Assembly: GCF_022539505.1 (NCBI RefSeq)
Contig: NW_025901037.1
Location: forward strand, 1-64,000
DNA: 64,000 nucleotides
Reading direction: 5' to 3'
From: Lolium rigidum
Taxonomy: Eukaryota > Streptophyta > Magnoliopsida > Poales > Poaceae
The notes below the pieces were generated by a model. It made no database searches. It worked only from the letters and a program-made list of their open reading frames with translations, and was not told where the DNA came from. Below are positions 25,531 to 36,223 of the stretch, in pieces. Every line of letters starts with the position of its first letter. Position 1 is the first letter of the stretch. The translations under genes and the position numbers were made by a program.

Positions 25531-28301
25531 GACGATGCCGCTAGAGTCGTGTACCGGGGGTCACGGGGCATCGAAATCCTCCTGGGACCCGAAACCATGG
25601 ACTATAACCCACGAAAACGGCCAAAAATGCTTGAAATCACGAGTTTTGACGATGCCGTCAGAGTCGTGTACCGGGGGTCATGGGGCATCGAAATCCTCCC
25701 GGGACCCGAAACCGTGGACTATAGCCCACGAAAACAGCTAGAAATGCTCGAAATCGCGAGTTTTGACGATGCCGCCAGAGTCGTGTCCGGGGTCACGGGG
25801 CATCGAAATCCTCCGGGACCCGAAAGCGTGGACTATAGCCCACGAAAACGGCCGAAATGCTCGAAATCACGCGTTTTGATGATGCCGCTAGAGTCGTGTA
25901 CCGTGGGTCACGGGGCATCGAAACCGTGGACCATAGCAGACGAAAACGGCTAGAAATGCTCGAAATCACGAGTTTTGACGATGCCGCTAGAGTCGTATAC
26001 CGGGGGTCACGGGGCATCGAAATCCTCCCGGGACCCGAAAACGTGGACTATAGCCCACGAAAACGGCCAGAAATGCTCGAAATCCCGAGTTTTGATGATG
26101 CCGCTAGAGTCGTGTACCGTGGGTCACGGGCATCGAAATCCTCCGGGACCCGAAGCCGTGGACCATAGGCGGCGAAAAACGGCTAGAAATGTCGAAATCA
26201 TGAGTTTTGGCGATGCCGCTAGAGTCGTGTACCAGGGGTCACGGGGCATCGAAATCCTCCCGGGACCCGAAAACGTGGACTATAGCCCACGAAAAGGGCC
26301 AGAAATGCGCGAAATCGCGAGTTTCGATGATGCCGCTAGAGTCGTGTACCGGGGGGTCACCGGGCATCGAAATCCTCGTGGGAACCGAAAACGTGGACTA
26401 TAGCCCACGAAAACAGCCAGAAATGCTCGAAATCACGAGTTTTGACGATGCCGCCAGAGTCGTGTACCGGGGGTCACGGGGCATCGAAATCCTCCCGGGA
26501 CCCAAAACGTGGACTATACCCCACGAAAACGGCCAGAAATGCTCGAAATCACGAGTTTTGATGATGCTGCTAGAGTCGTGTACCGTGGGTCACGGGGCAT
26601 CGAAATCCTCCCGGGACCCGAAACCGTGGACCATAGCAGACGAAAACGGCTACGAGTTTTGACGATGCCGCTAGAGTCGTGTCCCAGGGGTCACGGGGCA
26701 TCGAAATCCTTGTGGGAACCGAAAACGTGCACTATAGCCCACGAAAACAGCCAGAAATGCTCGAAATCGCGAGTTTTGACGATGCCGCCGAGTCGTGTAC
26801 CGTGAGTCACGGGGCATCGAAATCCTCCGGGACCGCGTGGACTATAGCCCACGAAAACGGCCAGAAATGCGCGAAATCGCGAGTTTCGACGATGCCGCTA
26901 GAGTCGTGTACCGGGGGGTCACCGGGCATCGAAATCCTCGTGGGAACCGAAAACGTGGACTATAGCCCACGAAAACAGCCAGAAATGCTCGAAATCACGA
27001 GTTTTGACGATGCCGCCAGAGTCGTGTACGGGGGTCACGGGGCATCGAAATCCTCCCGGGACCCGAAAACGTGGACTATACCCCACGAAAACGGCCAGAA
27101 ATGCTCGAAATCACGAGTTTTGATGATGCCGCTAGAGTCGTGTACCGTGGGTCACGGGGCATCGAAATTCTCCCGGGACCCGAAACCGTGGACCATAGCA
27201 GACGAAAACGGCTAGAAATGCTCGAAATCACGAGTTTTGACGATGCCGCTAGAGTCGTGTCCCAGGGGTCACGGGGCATCGAAATCCTTGTGGGAACCGA
27301 AAACGTGCACTATAGCCCACGAAAACAGCCAGAAATGCTCGAAATCGCGAGTTTTGACGATGCCGCCAGAGTCGTGTACCGTGGGTCACGGGGCATCGAA
27401 ATCCTCCCGGGACCCGAAAACGTGGACTATAGCCCACGAAAACGGCCAGAAATGCTTGAAATCACGAGTTTTAATGATGCCGCTAGAGTCGTGTACCGGA
27501 GGTCACAGGGCATCGAAATCCACCGGGACCCGAAAACCGTGGACTATATCCCACGAAAACGGCCAGAAATGCTCGAGATCATGACTTTTGACGATGCCGG
27601 CTAGAGTCATGTACCGTGGGTCACGCGGGGCATCGAAATCCTCCCGGGACTCCGAAATCGTGGACTATAGCCCACGAAAACGGCCGAGAAATGCTTGAAA
27701 TCACGAGTTTTGACGATGCGCTAGAGTCATGTACCGGGGGACACGGGGCATCGAAATCATCCCGTGACCCGAAAACCGTGGACTATAGCCCACGAAAACG
27801 GCCAGAAATGCGCGAAATCGCGAGTTTCGACGATGCCGCTAGAGTTGTGTACCGGGGGTCACGGCGCATCGAAATCCTCCCGGGACCCGAAAATCATGGA
27901 CTATAGCCCACGAAAACGGCCAGAAATGCTCGAAATCACGAGTTTTGACGATGCCACCAGAGTCGTGTACCGTGGGTCACGGGGCATCAAAATCCTCCCG
28001 GGACCCGAAAACGTGGACTATAGCCCACGAAAACGGCCAGAAATGCGCGAAATCACGAGTTTTAATGATGCCGCTAGAGTCGTGTACCGGGGGGTCACAG
28101 GGCATCGAAATCCACCCGGGACCCAAAAACCGTGGACTATAGCCCACGAAAACGGCCAGAAATGCTCGAGATCATGACTTTTGACGATGCCGCTAGAGTC
28201 ATGTACCGGGGGTCACGGGGCATCGAAATCCTCCCGGGACCCGAAATCGTGGACTATAGCCCACGAAACGGCTAGAAATGCTTGAAATCACGAGTTTTGA
28301 T

Positions 28302-29310
28302 CACTACAAGGAATCGGGTCTATTGCAACAACAAAAAATTGTCGCGATACATGCCGTTTTGTGGCAATATGCACCTATTGCCACGAAATGACGTTCGTTG
28401 GCAAGCGTTGCAATTACATGTATGGTAATAGGCTATTGCAACGAAAACGCGATTGTGGCAACAAAGCGATCTATTGCAACAACCATGTGGGGAGTTGCCA
28501 CATGTTTTCCCGTGGCAGCACTCACTTGTCTCCACAATTTGGTTTGTGGAGATAGCTTGTCGCCACATGCAGCCGTGTCGTGGCGTTTGCCAGTTTGTGG
28601 CGATAGACATTTGTGGCAATAACCTATGCCAACGACCTAAGTTTCGTGGCGCACTCTCTTTCGTGGCGATAGCGCGCCGTGGCGATAACCTATGGCAACA
28701 TCTACTGGTTTGTAGCATTAGCCATTTGCCACGAACCGCTATGCTCGTGGTATTAACTTATGGCGACAATCATTCCACTCGTCGCGATAAATAGGTATGG
28801 CAACGGCACAAAAATTTGTGGCGGGAAGGTGTTGCGACAATTGTAACATTTCGTGGCGATACTCTATTTCAACAAAATCCAGTTTCGTGGCGCCAAATGC
28901 TTATCGCAACGGGGAAAAAGCTTGTAGCAAGAAGCTACTGCGACAATGCAAACTTTTTGTGGAGATACTCTGTTTCAACAAAATTCACAATTGTGGCGTT
29001 ACATACTTTTTGCAGCGTCCAAAATGTTTGTAGCAACAAGTTACCGCCACAATTTGAAGGTTTTGTGGCAATACTCTATTTCAACAAATTTTTATTCCGT
29101 GGCGCCAAATAGTTATCACATCATGCATAAAAAATGTGGTAACAATTTATTGCAACAATAAAAAGCTCTTCGTTGCTACATCCTAACGCAACAAAGCATG
29201 TAGTCATGGCGACTAGGATTTGACGCAACACTATATTTTTCGTGGTGCTAACCTAAGGCAACAGAATGTGAGTTGTGGCAATAGCTTATCGCAACCATAA
29301 AAAAAAATAC
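28302..29310. repeat. Left terminal and subterminal repeat region of the 19-kb CACTA
   Basis: After the terminal CACTACAAG the sequence is a dense run of short diverged motifs in both orientations, such as GTGGCAATA, TTGCAACAA, GTGGCGATA and TTGCCACGA. In CACTA elements such subterminal motifs are the binding sites of the second, TNP1-like protein. The open frames here are chance frames through these motifs. The region fades into AT-rich unique sequence after about 29300. Confidence 0.8.
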
Positions 29311-29442
29311 AACCATTGAATTACAAAATTCAAATCCACACGTATAATATGTAGGTTCATACAAATCACAATTCTCATATCAAATATCCATCAAATGCAA
29401 CTAAAGTAAAATGTAGGTAGCAATCCAGTAGAGTTGAGTCCA

Positions 29443-29525
29443 TTAATTTCCACCATGGTAGTTCAACTCTCTAAAGTATGTGCAGTTTTCCGTGTACTTC
29501 AACCCTGTCCAGCATTCTTTGGGTC
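29443..29525 (-). other. Possible terminal coding exon on the minus strand
   Basis: Read on the minus strand, an acceptor TTGCAG at 29526-29531 is followed by a short open frame ending KYTENCTYFRELNYHGGN and a TAA. Its residue composition looks coding and it lies downstream of the minus-strand transposon gene. It could be that gene's last exon or a small captured exon. I do not recognise the peptide. Confidence 0.3.
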
Positions 29526-31049
29526 CTGCAATCAAAAAATGAAGAAAAAAAATACTTTTAGTAAGCTTATGTATCTTCTGATTCATAACTGATTCAGTAA
29601 GCAAGTCCAGAGGGATATAATCGTAAGGAATCTGGTATCACTTTAATTTTAACCATGTATTACAAAAGCATATATCTTAATAGAAATAAATATCTATCTA
29701 ATTCTATAGGTTCTATGCAGAATCATGTTGATGATGACAAAGGTATATGGTAACACTAAACACTGGCTTGTTACTTGACAGAGTTGGAGCACAAATAGAA
29801 ACCGAACTTTAATAGCGAAGCTAGACGAGCTTGGATAGTGAATTCTTTGAAGTGTAAAACATAATTCTTTAGCCAAGCATACTTCGGAAATTACACCAGG
29901 ACTACAAACGGAGAAAAACTTGTTTAACATGATGAGGATGGCATTGAGAGTTAGAGGATCCCTCGTAATGCATTAATAGAACAGATATCTGAGAAGCAGG
30001 GAGTACAAAGAGAGAAAAGGACCCAAGATTAAAAATCTTCGCATCCGACTATCTCATCTAAGATCCAAATTAGGATAATGGAATAAAGTTATTAAGCCAA
30101 AACTGGAAACAAAGAAACTTGTTCCTGGTATCATCTGCTTTCTTATTTTCCATGTCATACATACTAAATTACTGGAGTATCTATTTTCCTGTTTTCTTGA
30201 CATCAATTGTCTAGTTCACATGATCTGACTCACATGAACTACAATCAGGTAATGGAAAAGTAAGTTTATTAGTGATTACGAGAGATGCCCATGTGGCCTT
30301 TTTTCTTGCTTACATGTTACAGAGTTGGACGAACATTACATCCGCACCCATTTCAGTTCACTTGTTTATTGGATATATCGGACAGATCCAAGATTATTAG
30401 AAAACCTGTCAAATACGAGAGGGGAAGCATTTTTTTAGTACTACTTATGAGATGAATAAGACTAGTGCATCAGGTTATGCCGAGAAAGGTGCATCATGGA
30501 GGCATGATCTCAACAAGCAATGCGGGAAAGCACTTGAACATGCATCTGGTTAATTTTGCATGACACATATACATCTCACAAATGCATATGAACATAACAA
30601 GGACAAAATCAATTGTAGAGGAAGAGGTTGTACAGAAGTATTGCTATGCTACTAAAAGCTTGTATTATGAGCATACTAGAAAGGGAAAGTCTCAAGCACG
30701 GATAAGTGGTTTTCTTTATAGAACCGAGCAAGCATTCAGACGAGTAAAGCATGAAGCACACATAAGTGGTCTTATTCATAGAAGTGAGCAAGGTACTGTT
30801 GTGACTTACCAATGCTTTGTACATTCGAGAATTCAGTGTTGCAGCTTGTAGGAGTGAATTTGTAGAAATCAAATTTGACTTTGCTCCTAGATTTCGTTAG
30901 GACTAGAGCTCTTTAAAAGAGTGGTTTGCAAATTTGAATTAATATTTTCTTTTTCATTCCTCTTCTTAAGCACCTGCGAGTAAAAGTGCACTTTCAGCAA
31001 GACAAGTTAGCAAAATAAACCTTACATGACAGGAAGCATATGACCGTAA
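29526..31049. other. AT-rich CACTA interior with no recognisable gene
   Basis: No coding signature or known repeat end was seen. One small structure is a diverged direct repeat of about 40 bp near 30693 and 30752 (AAGCACGGATAAGTGGTTTT against AAGCACACATAAGTGGTCTT), which creates a short chance open frame. Confidence 0.5.
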
Positions 31050-32133
31050 TTACTGTTGGTTTCCCATCCGTTGGCTAAATTTAGCCATCTGTTGTTGGAA
31101 CTTTGCCATCATATTTTTTTCAAATTCGAGCCTTGATCTTCGCTCCTCTTCCACCATTTTTTCTCTTGCATCACGCTCTTCTTGCAACCTCACCTCAAGT
31201 TGCTCTCTCTCGCAGCGCTCGATGTCAATACTCGCTGCATGTTTGCACGCTCAACTTCTAATTGTTCTTCTAATTCGCTAACATGCTGGCTGAGCTCGGA
31301 GTTTCGCTGCAGGGTTTCAGCTGCAACACGAGCTTGGTCCTCAATCTGCATCCGAAACCTTTCAGAACCAGTTTTGGGCTTGGCCATGTACCCGTAGCCA
31401 CGAGGCTGCGATGACTTGCATTGAACTGTGTCTTTATATGCAGTCTGAAAAACATTGTTTCTCTGCTCAGTTGATAGTGGACCTTTTGTTTCAGTTTCTT
31501 TGTTCTGCACCGCTTCACGTGCTTTGTCCTAAGAACGAAATGAACAATTATAGTTACGACATCAATATTGATCTATAAAAGCTGAAACAAGAATAACACA
31601 ATGATGTTTTTCTTTCCTTGTGTTCCTGCTCAAAGTCAAGACTCAAGAGGAAATTCGTGGTCCTCGCTGGTGAATCAAGAAGAGGTGGTTTTTTTTGGTC
31701 TATGCTGATTTCTGTTTTGGAAGATCAACCACGATTTGTAAGAATGGCAGCTCGGTTTGGAGTTACAGACTAGGCTCTGGCGGAGAATATGTGTTTCTCG
31801 GGTAGCTTTCGATGCCTTTGTGAACTGATTTATCTGAAGCAACATGGTTAAATGCGGCTTCAGGGAGTTTACTTGTTCCGACCGTAAGCAATATTTTGAT
31901 CCGTGATGGACGTTTCAGTTTGCTGCAGCTGGAAACCTGGGTCACATCTATGCTGTTTTTAAGATTCAGAAACGGCAGTAGCTTCTATCTCTCGTATAAT
32001 CTTTATGATCCCGTTGGAGCGGCCTCCAATCGATCTTACGATTCTGATTTGTAGTGCAAGTACGTATGTTCACCAAAAAATGTAATCTAGGCAGATATTC
32101 TTATGAAGCGAATACATTTTTGTCTTCAATCAG

Positions 32134-32543
32134 ATGATGATTTTGAAACACCACGTGGAAGTACTGGTCTGGAAGGGGCAAGAAGAGGCATTGGCAATTG
32201 GTCCAAGGGCATGGCAGCACCTAGGTCTCTAAATGCAAATGCAAACAGGGGCAATCTGATTTCCGTGGGGCATGACGGGCGCGGGGAAAGGTGAAAGTCC
32301 CGAAAGATCATGGCCGGTTCCAGGTCGGTTAAACTGGTTCTATCATTTGCCTTGTTATTTTTCCGAGAAAATATTCCTGTTCTTTGTCGACAGCAGAAGC
32401 AACTTAACTATCTAATCTAATCTAATCCCATGCATCAATCTCCGCAGGGTAGCAAGACTCCAGCACTGTGGCCCAAAGCTCAGCAGAAGGCTGGAGGCAA
32501 AAGCGGGCAATCTCAGATAGAGCACTTCTTTGGGAAGAGATGA
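32134..32543 (+). pseudogene. Captured 3' end of a host gene with C-terminal PCNA-binding (PIP) box
   Basis: The best-supported exon is 32448-32543. After a polypyrimidine tract and CCGCAG it reads 31 codons (GSKTPALWPKAQQKAGGKSG, then QSQIEHFFGKR) and stops at TGA. QSQIEHFF is an exact PIP box (Q-x-x-[ILM]-x-x-F-F), which binds the sliding clamp PCNA, and a C-terminal position with basic tail is common in replication and repair proteins. A probable preceding exon begins at 32134 after TTCAATCAG with DDFETPRGSTGLEG and runs to about 32290, where it meets an in-frame TGA. I cannot name the source gene. No promoter or 5' exons are present, so it is a fragment carried inside the CACTA. Confidence 0.6.
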
Positions 32544-32765
32544 TCCTACTGAAGAATGCATGTTGTGGTGAAATGGCGCCTGAGAACAATCTGCATTCTG
32601 CCTCGTGTGGGTTCTGCCATACTCGCAGTGATAACTGGAACCAGATTTTGTAACTAGTTGATGCTACACCATTGGTACTAGAGCAGTGGTGATAGAAGCT
32701 CTACACAATCTCCCAATGGCCAATGCTATGTGAGGACCCTGAACTCCTATCAGTATCAGGTTTAC

Positions 32766-32781
32766 AACACACACACACACA
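32766..32781. repeat. AC dinucleotide microsatellite
   Basis: Eight AC units in the insert, downstream of the captured exon. Confidence 0.8.
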
Positions 32782-33520
32782 CTGGCTTGTACTGTGTATT
32801 GTTCAGAGTTCAGAAGGCAACAAGGTGCCACTGTGAACTTGATTCACTTTTTCTTGTGTGTGTATGGTAACTTGATTCACATGTTAATACATTGTTAAGC
32901 TTCAGTTTTATCGCAAGGTTTAAACCTAGTCTGGTTTCAACATTATCTCAGATGTCCAGTAGCAATGTAGCAACTGGCAAGCAAAGCTTCAGTGCTTCAG
33001 TGAGAAAAATCAGAAAAGGAGGAGGAAAAAAAAAGTTAAACTGAATCTAAAAGTATTTCTATAATTAACCCTGTAGTTTATTTGTGACTAGTACTAGAGT
33101 AGGTGCTGGAAGGGTTCTGGTTCGCTGGAGAAGCTGTGACAGCAGATGAGCTGGTCCAATCCCGAGGAGACACCAAACGGGAAAACATGAACCCTCTAGT
33201 TGTAGGACTAGGTGCTCAACATCTAGATCCATTGAAAACGATGTTTAGTGGAAAGCTACACTGGCTGCTTTGTCTTATCCCCTCAGAAGCACACAGCAAG
33301 TTCCCTTACTCAAAAGTCAATCAAATTTGAAGTGCTCACAAAACTCCATAATTCCTGCACGACACATGCTCATTAACTAGTGCCATTCCAAGTCATGCAC
33401 GTATCTCACAAGAATTTGAATGAACTTCATATGAATCAATTCATTTCTTTCATGACCAAACAAGAATTCTCGTGGTTGTTGGGAAACCAGGATGTATCTT
33501 TTTGAAGGAGGCTGATTCTA

Positions 33521-33826
33521 GGGCCTCTTTGCCATGAAGATTTTTTGTAAGAATTTGGAGGATAGAAATCATCAGGAATTTTCTGCATGATGGTTGTTTT
33601 ATCCGAAAGATCGAGTCATATAGGAATACTTCCTAATTTTTTTCTTTTGACCTACATAATATCATTGATAATATTTAATCGACAAGAAACTTAGTGGATG
33701 TACAACCTAGCCACCTAGGTTTAAATCTATGCGGACACAAATTTGGATTTATTATTCTATTTAAAAAATCCTTACCGCATTCCTTTTAATTTTTTTAATC
33801 GACCCAAACCTGTTGGAAAGAACCCT
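33521..33826. mobile_element. MITE-like element, about 305 bp, degenerate
   Basis: It starts GGGCCTCTTTGCCATGAAG followed by AAGAATTTGGAGGATAGAAA, a sequence style common to grass MITEs, and ends near AAAGAACCCTTTG. The ends are only weakly complementary and no clean target duplication was found, so the boundaries are approximate. Confidence 0.4.
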
Positions 33827-35974
33827 TTGATTTTCCGTGATGGCAGTATACTTAACTACTAGGTAATTAGCGTGGGTTGATCAGGATTGCTATTACGAAA
33901 TATTGGTGGGTTGATCGGAAATGGTATTATAAAATATTGGTGCTGATATTAACCGAAAGAAAATTACTAAATATTTCATAGCATCTTTTTCAAAGAGTAG
34001 ATTAAATAAGAAAAAAATTAAAGGTTAAGATGAAAGGGTGAACTGAGGCTGAGTTTGTGGCTAAAGTTTAGATTTTTTGGGATTTTTTTTTCTCGCATTG
34101 CAACACACGACTTAAGGTGTTTCCAGTAGCAAGTTTTGAAGCGCAATTGCAATATGATGTGAGTGTGATTAAGATAGACGAAATAGTTTGACATGAACAT
34201 GTATAAGAAGATGTGTTTCCGCTAATCATTCGAATTCAATAATAATATTTAATTTTTTCTTTTCTAAAACACATGGGCTGTAACGTGGTCTACCGTAGCA
34301 ACGATTGTGATGTCTTGTAAAAGCTGAAACAAGAATAACACAATGATGTATCAAGTACACTCACATAAACTTCCCGGGACTCTGGGTTAGACCATGTTCC
34401 ATTCTTCGTGTGTGTGAGTTCCCATAGAGCAACACAATCCGGCTCTTCTCCAGCTTTCCAAGTTTCTCTGCAAGTAATATGACAATGAGAAACTTCAAAC
34501 ATGAAACCATAGCTACCATCGAGGCATACATATTTAGTTAGGCTCATACCTTCTCAAAACTTAGTTGGGCGTACGATTTTGATCCAACTCTATGTTTTGT
34601 TTTCTGTTTCTTGCGATTATCGGAGTTCAGTTGGCTGCGTGCCTATCCATTCATTGAAACCAAATATAAACAGCCAAACAACACACTTCATGTAAACACA
34701 CAGTGCACACAAACAGTGAGATTAGAGATAACCTGGAATTTTTCATCATTGCCGAAGTAGTTGATCATCCATTCCCACTCTTCTGGTTCTAAGTCTTCCG
34801 GAACATTAGCCAATCTAGCATCATCTGTTTTGAATGCCTTGTAAGTGGAGCTTAGAGTTGATCGCCAGCCTCTATATCGCTCTTGCGCAATTCTGAGAAT
34901 TTTCTCTTCAGTTTCCGGTGTATCTTCTAGGTCCCATCTGTCCTGTAAAACATAGACAACTGAATATAAATAAGTGGTGCATTGGCGATGATAAAATAAG
35001 ATAACAAACATGAAAAAGGTTGTACGCACTATCACATCTGCGACAATGAGTCGATGCACACTTGGGTGAATGTCGGACCACCTCCTCACCCCAATGAGTG
35101 GTACCTTCCTTTTCATTATCACTACCACGTCATCCTTGAATGAGCGATAGTTCATTCCTATCGTACCACCCAACGTTTCAGAAAATGTAATATTTAGCTT
35201 CGCAGATCCGTTGGCAAAACGCTTCTGAGCTGCTTTAACACCTTTTACAACACCTCGTCCTTTCTTCTTCTTCTGTCCATCTGCTTCTACAACCCAAATC
35301 ATAGAAAAAAGTATCGCATGACTTGGTTATTAGATTGTGTCAGATCGGAGGACCCAGATTAGAAGGAGAGAAAGTACCATCCTCGTAGTTGCGCACGATA
35401 GCGGCGAGCATGGGATGGCCATTCATCCAGGGCACACATGTCATTAGCTGACACTGGAGTGTCGGATTGTCCTTGAGTACCTGTACAAGATTTAGCAATA
35501 TTGAAGATTTACCAATTTAACCCATACAAGGATTTTATGCATTATAGCAAATGCTAGGGACAGCTTAAGTGAGATAAACAGTTTACCAGATCTGGGTTGT
35601 CCACCGTTGTTTTTGTATTCGGTTATACTTTCCGTCCTTGTTAAGACAACAGAGCCTTTCCTTACTGCACACAAAAACAATAAAAGGACATAGCATTAAC
35701 AAACCATATTTGATGTGCACCATTCGGATAGGTGATCAAGAAGTAAATATGGTGTGTACCAGCAGACATCCACCGTTGAACTCATCCTTATGCCCTTGTG
35801 TAGGTACGATCAGAAATTGAGTCATATTCGAAGAAAAAAACACAAAACGAAAGCAGGCATACTTTAGCACTTCAATATCTTGGAAACAATCTCTTAAACA
35901 CAAGTACAAGAAGCCAAACATGCATAAATGTTACAGCAAAAAGCACTACGGGGGTCCTGTATTTCTTTGGTAAT

Positions 35975-36205
35975 TGCCCAGTGTCGTGGACATCTCAGAA
36001 GCAAAGAATTGTCGCTATATCCTCGTGTGAAGCGAGTATGTGGCTGCTACAGACTGCTTCGTGTCGTGGGATATGGCTAAGCAGGTTAATTGGTGAGCTA
36101 CTTGGTCATGAGGCTGAAAAATCAGTATCGAAGATTGATAATCAGTCTACTATCGCATTGTGCAAAAACCCCGTCTTTCACGAATCCACGAATTCGCGTT
36201 GTGTT
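35975..36205 (+). pseudogene. Ty1/Copia RNase H fragment
   Basis: The open frame includes SWTSQKQRIVAISSCEASMW, GIWLSRLIGELLG and KIDNQSTIALCKNP. These match the RNase H region at the end of Copia polyproteins (SW-x-S-x-KQ, SSCEAE, A-x-x-x-x-x-WL, DN-x-SAI-x-L). The catalytic-region SSCEAE motif reads SSCEAS here. Only about 75 codons remain, with no LTRs nearby, so this is a captured fragment inside the CACTA. It is followed at once by the first copy of a 38-bp duplication. Confidence 0.75.
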
Positions 36206-36223
36206 CGGACCTGTGATCTAACA

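Larger units (their letters stand above)
1..28301. repeat. 117-bp GC-rich satellite array, about 240 monomers
   Basis: The whole stretch is head-to-tail copies of one unit. A typical monomer reads, in pieces, CGAAATCACGAGTTTTGACG, ATGCCGCTAGAGTCGTGTAC, CGGGGGTCACGGGGCATCGA, AATCCTCCCGGGACCCGAAA, ACGTGGACTATAGCCCACGA, AAACGGCCAGAAATGCT, which counts to 117 bp. Recurrent variants include CACGAG/CGCGAG, GACGATG/GATGATG, CCGGGGG/CCGTGGG, CTCCCGGGACC/CTCGTGGGAACC, AACGGCC/AACAGCC and GTGGAC/GTGCAC. The array starts before the window and is cut at 28301 by a CACTA terminus. Because 117 is a multiple of three, open frames of up to 380 codons run through many copies; they are period artefacts. The copies in the first ~5 kb carry more one-base indels. 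The family name is not known to me; grass subtelomeric 118-120-bp families are the first to compare. Confidence 0.97.
31576..34349. mobile_element. 2.7-kb insert bracketed by a 32-bp perfect direct repeat
   Basis: The same 32 bases (TAAAAGCTGAAACAAG followed by AATAACACAATGATGT) occur at 31576-31607 and 34318-34349. Both copies sit in one intron of the minus-strand Transposase_24 gene. Removing one copy and everything between leaves a compact intron of about 90-100 bp with a good donor (GTGAGT) and acceptor (TTCTTAG), so the 2.74 kb between is a secondary insertion. It has no transposon ends of its own. It carries host-like exons, an AC microsatellite and a MITE-like element. Confidence 0.8.
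31050..35664 (-). pseudogene. Transposase_24 (Ptta/En/Spm-type) CACTA second gene, split and decayed
   Basis: Exons recognised on the minus strand are 35286-35030 (starts EADGQKKKKGRG; includes KVPLIGVRRWSDIHPSVHRL), 34942-34733 (DRWDLEDTPETEEK through VPEDLEPEEWEWMINYFG), 34634-34550 (SDNRKKQKTKHRVGSKSYAQ), 34467-34365 (ETWKAGEEPDCVALWELTHT) and 31528-31050 (SSQPRGYGYMAKP, then a long heptad-rich coiled coil). Likely further upstream exons are 35480-35378 and 35664-35587. The E-P-E-E-W-x-W, N-R-x-K and G-S-K-S motifs followed by a coiled coil are the signature of the plant Transposase_24 family, proposed to be the TNP1-like DNA-binding partner of tnp2. Exon phases fail before the ETWKAGEE exon, and the coiled coil changes frame near 31215-31235. 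The intron before the last exon is swollen by a 2.7-kb insert. Confidence 0.75.

Noticed and set aside
25..28270. Dozens of open frames of 60-380 codons on both strands
   Set aside because: All are translations of the 117-bp satellite in different frames. They share one 39-residue period and have no independent coding signal.
1..28301. CRISPR-like or bacterial repeat array
   Set aside because: The copies are contiguous with no unique spacers, and the window is plant nuclear DNA.
28361..29161. Open frames with cysteine- and asparagine-rich peptides at the CACTA left end
   Set aside because: They are readings through subterminal GTGGCAAT and TTGCAACA motifs in several frames, a repeat artefact.
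31182..31397. Plus-strand open frame opposite the coiled-coil exon
   Set aside because: The minus strand encodes a clear heptad-rich Transposase_24 tail here; the plus frame is its shadow.
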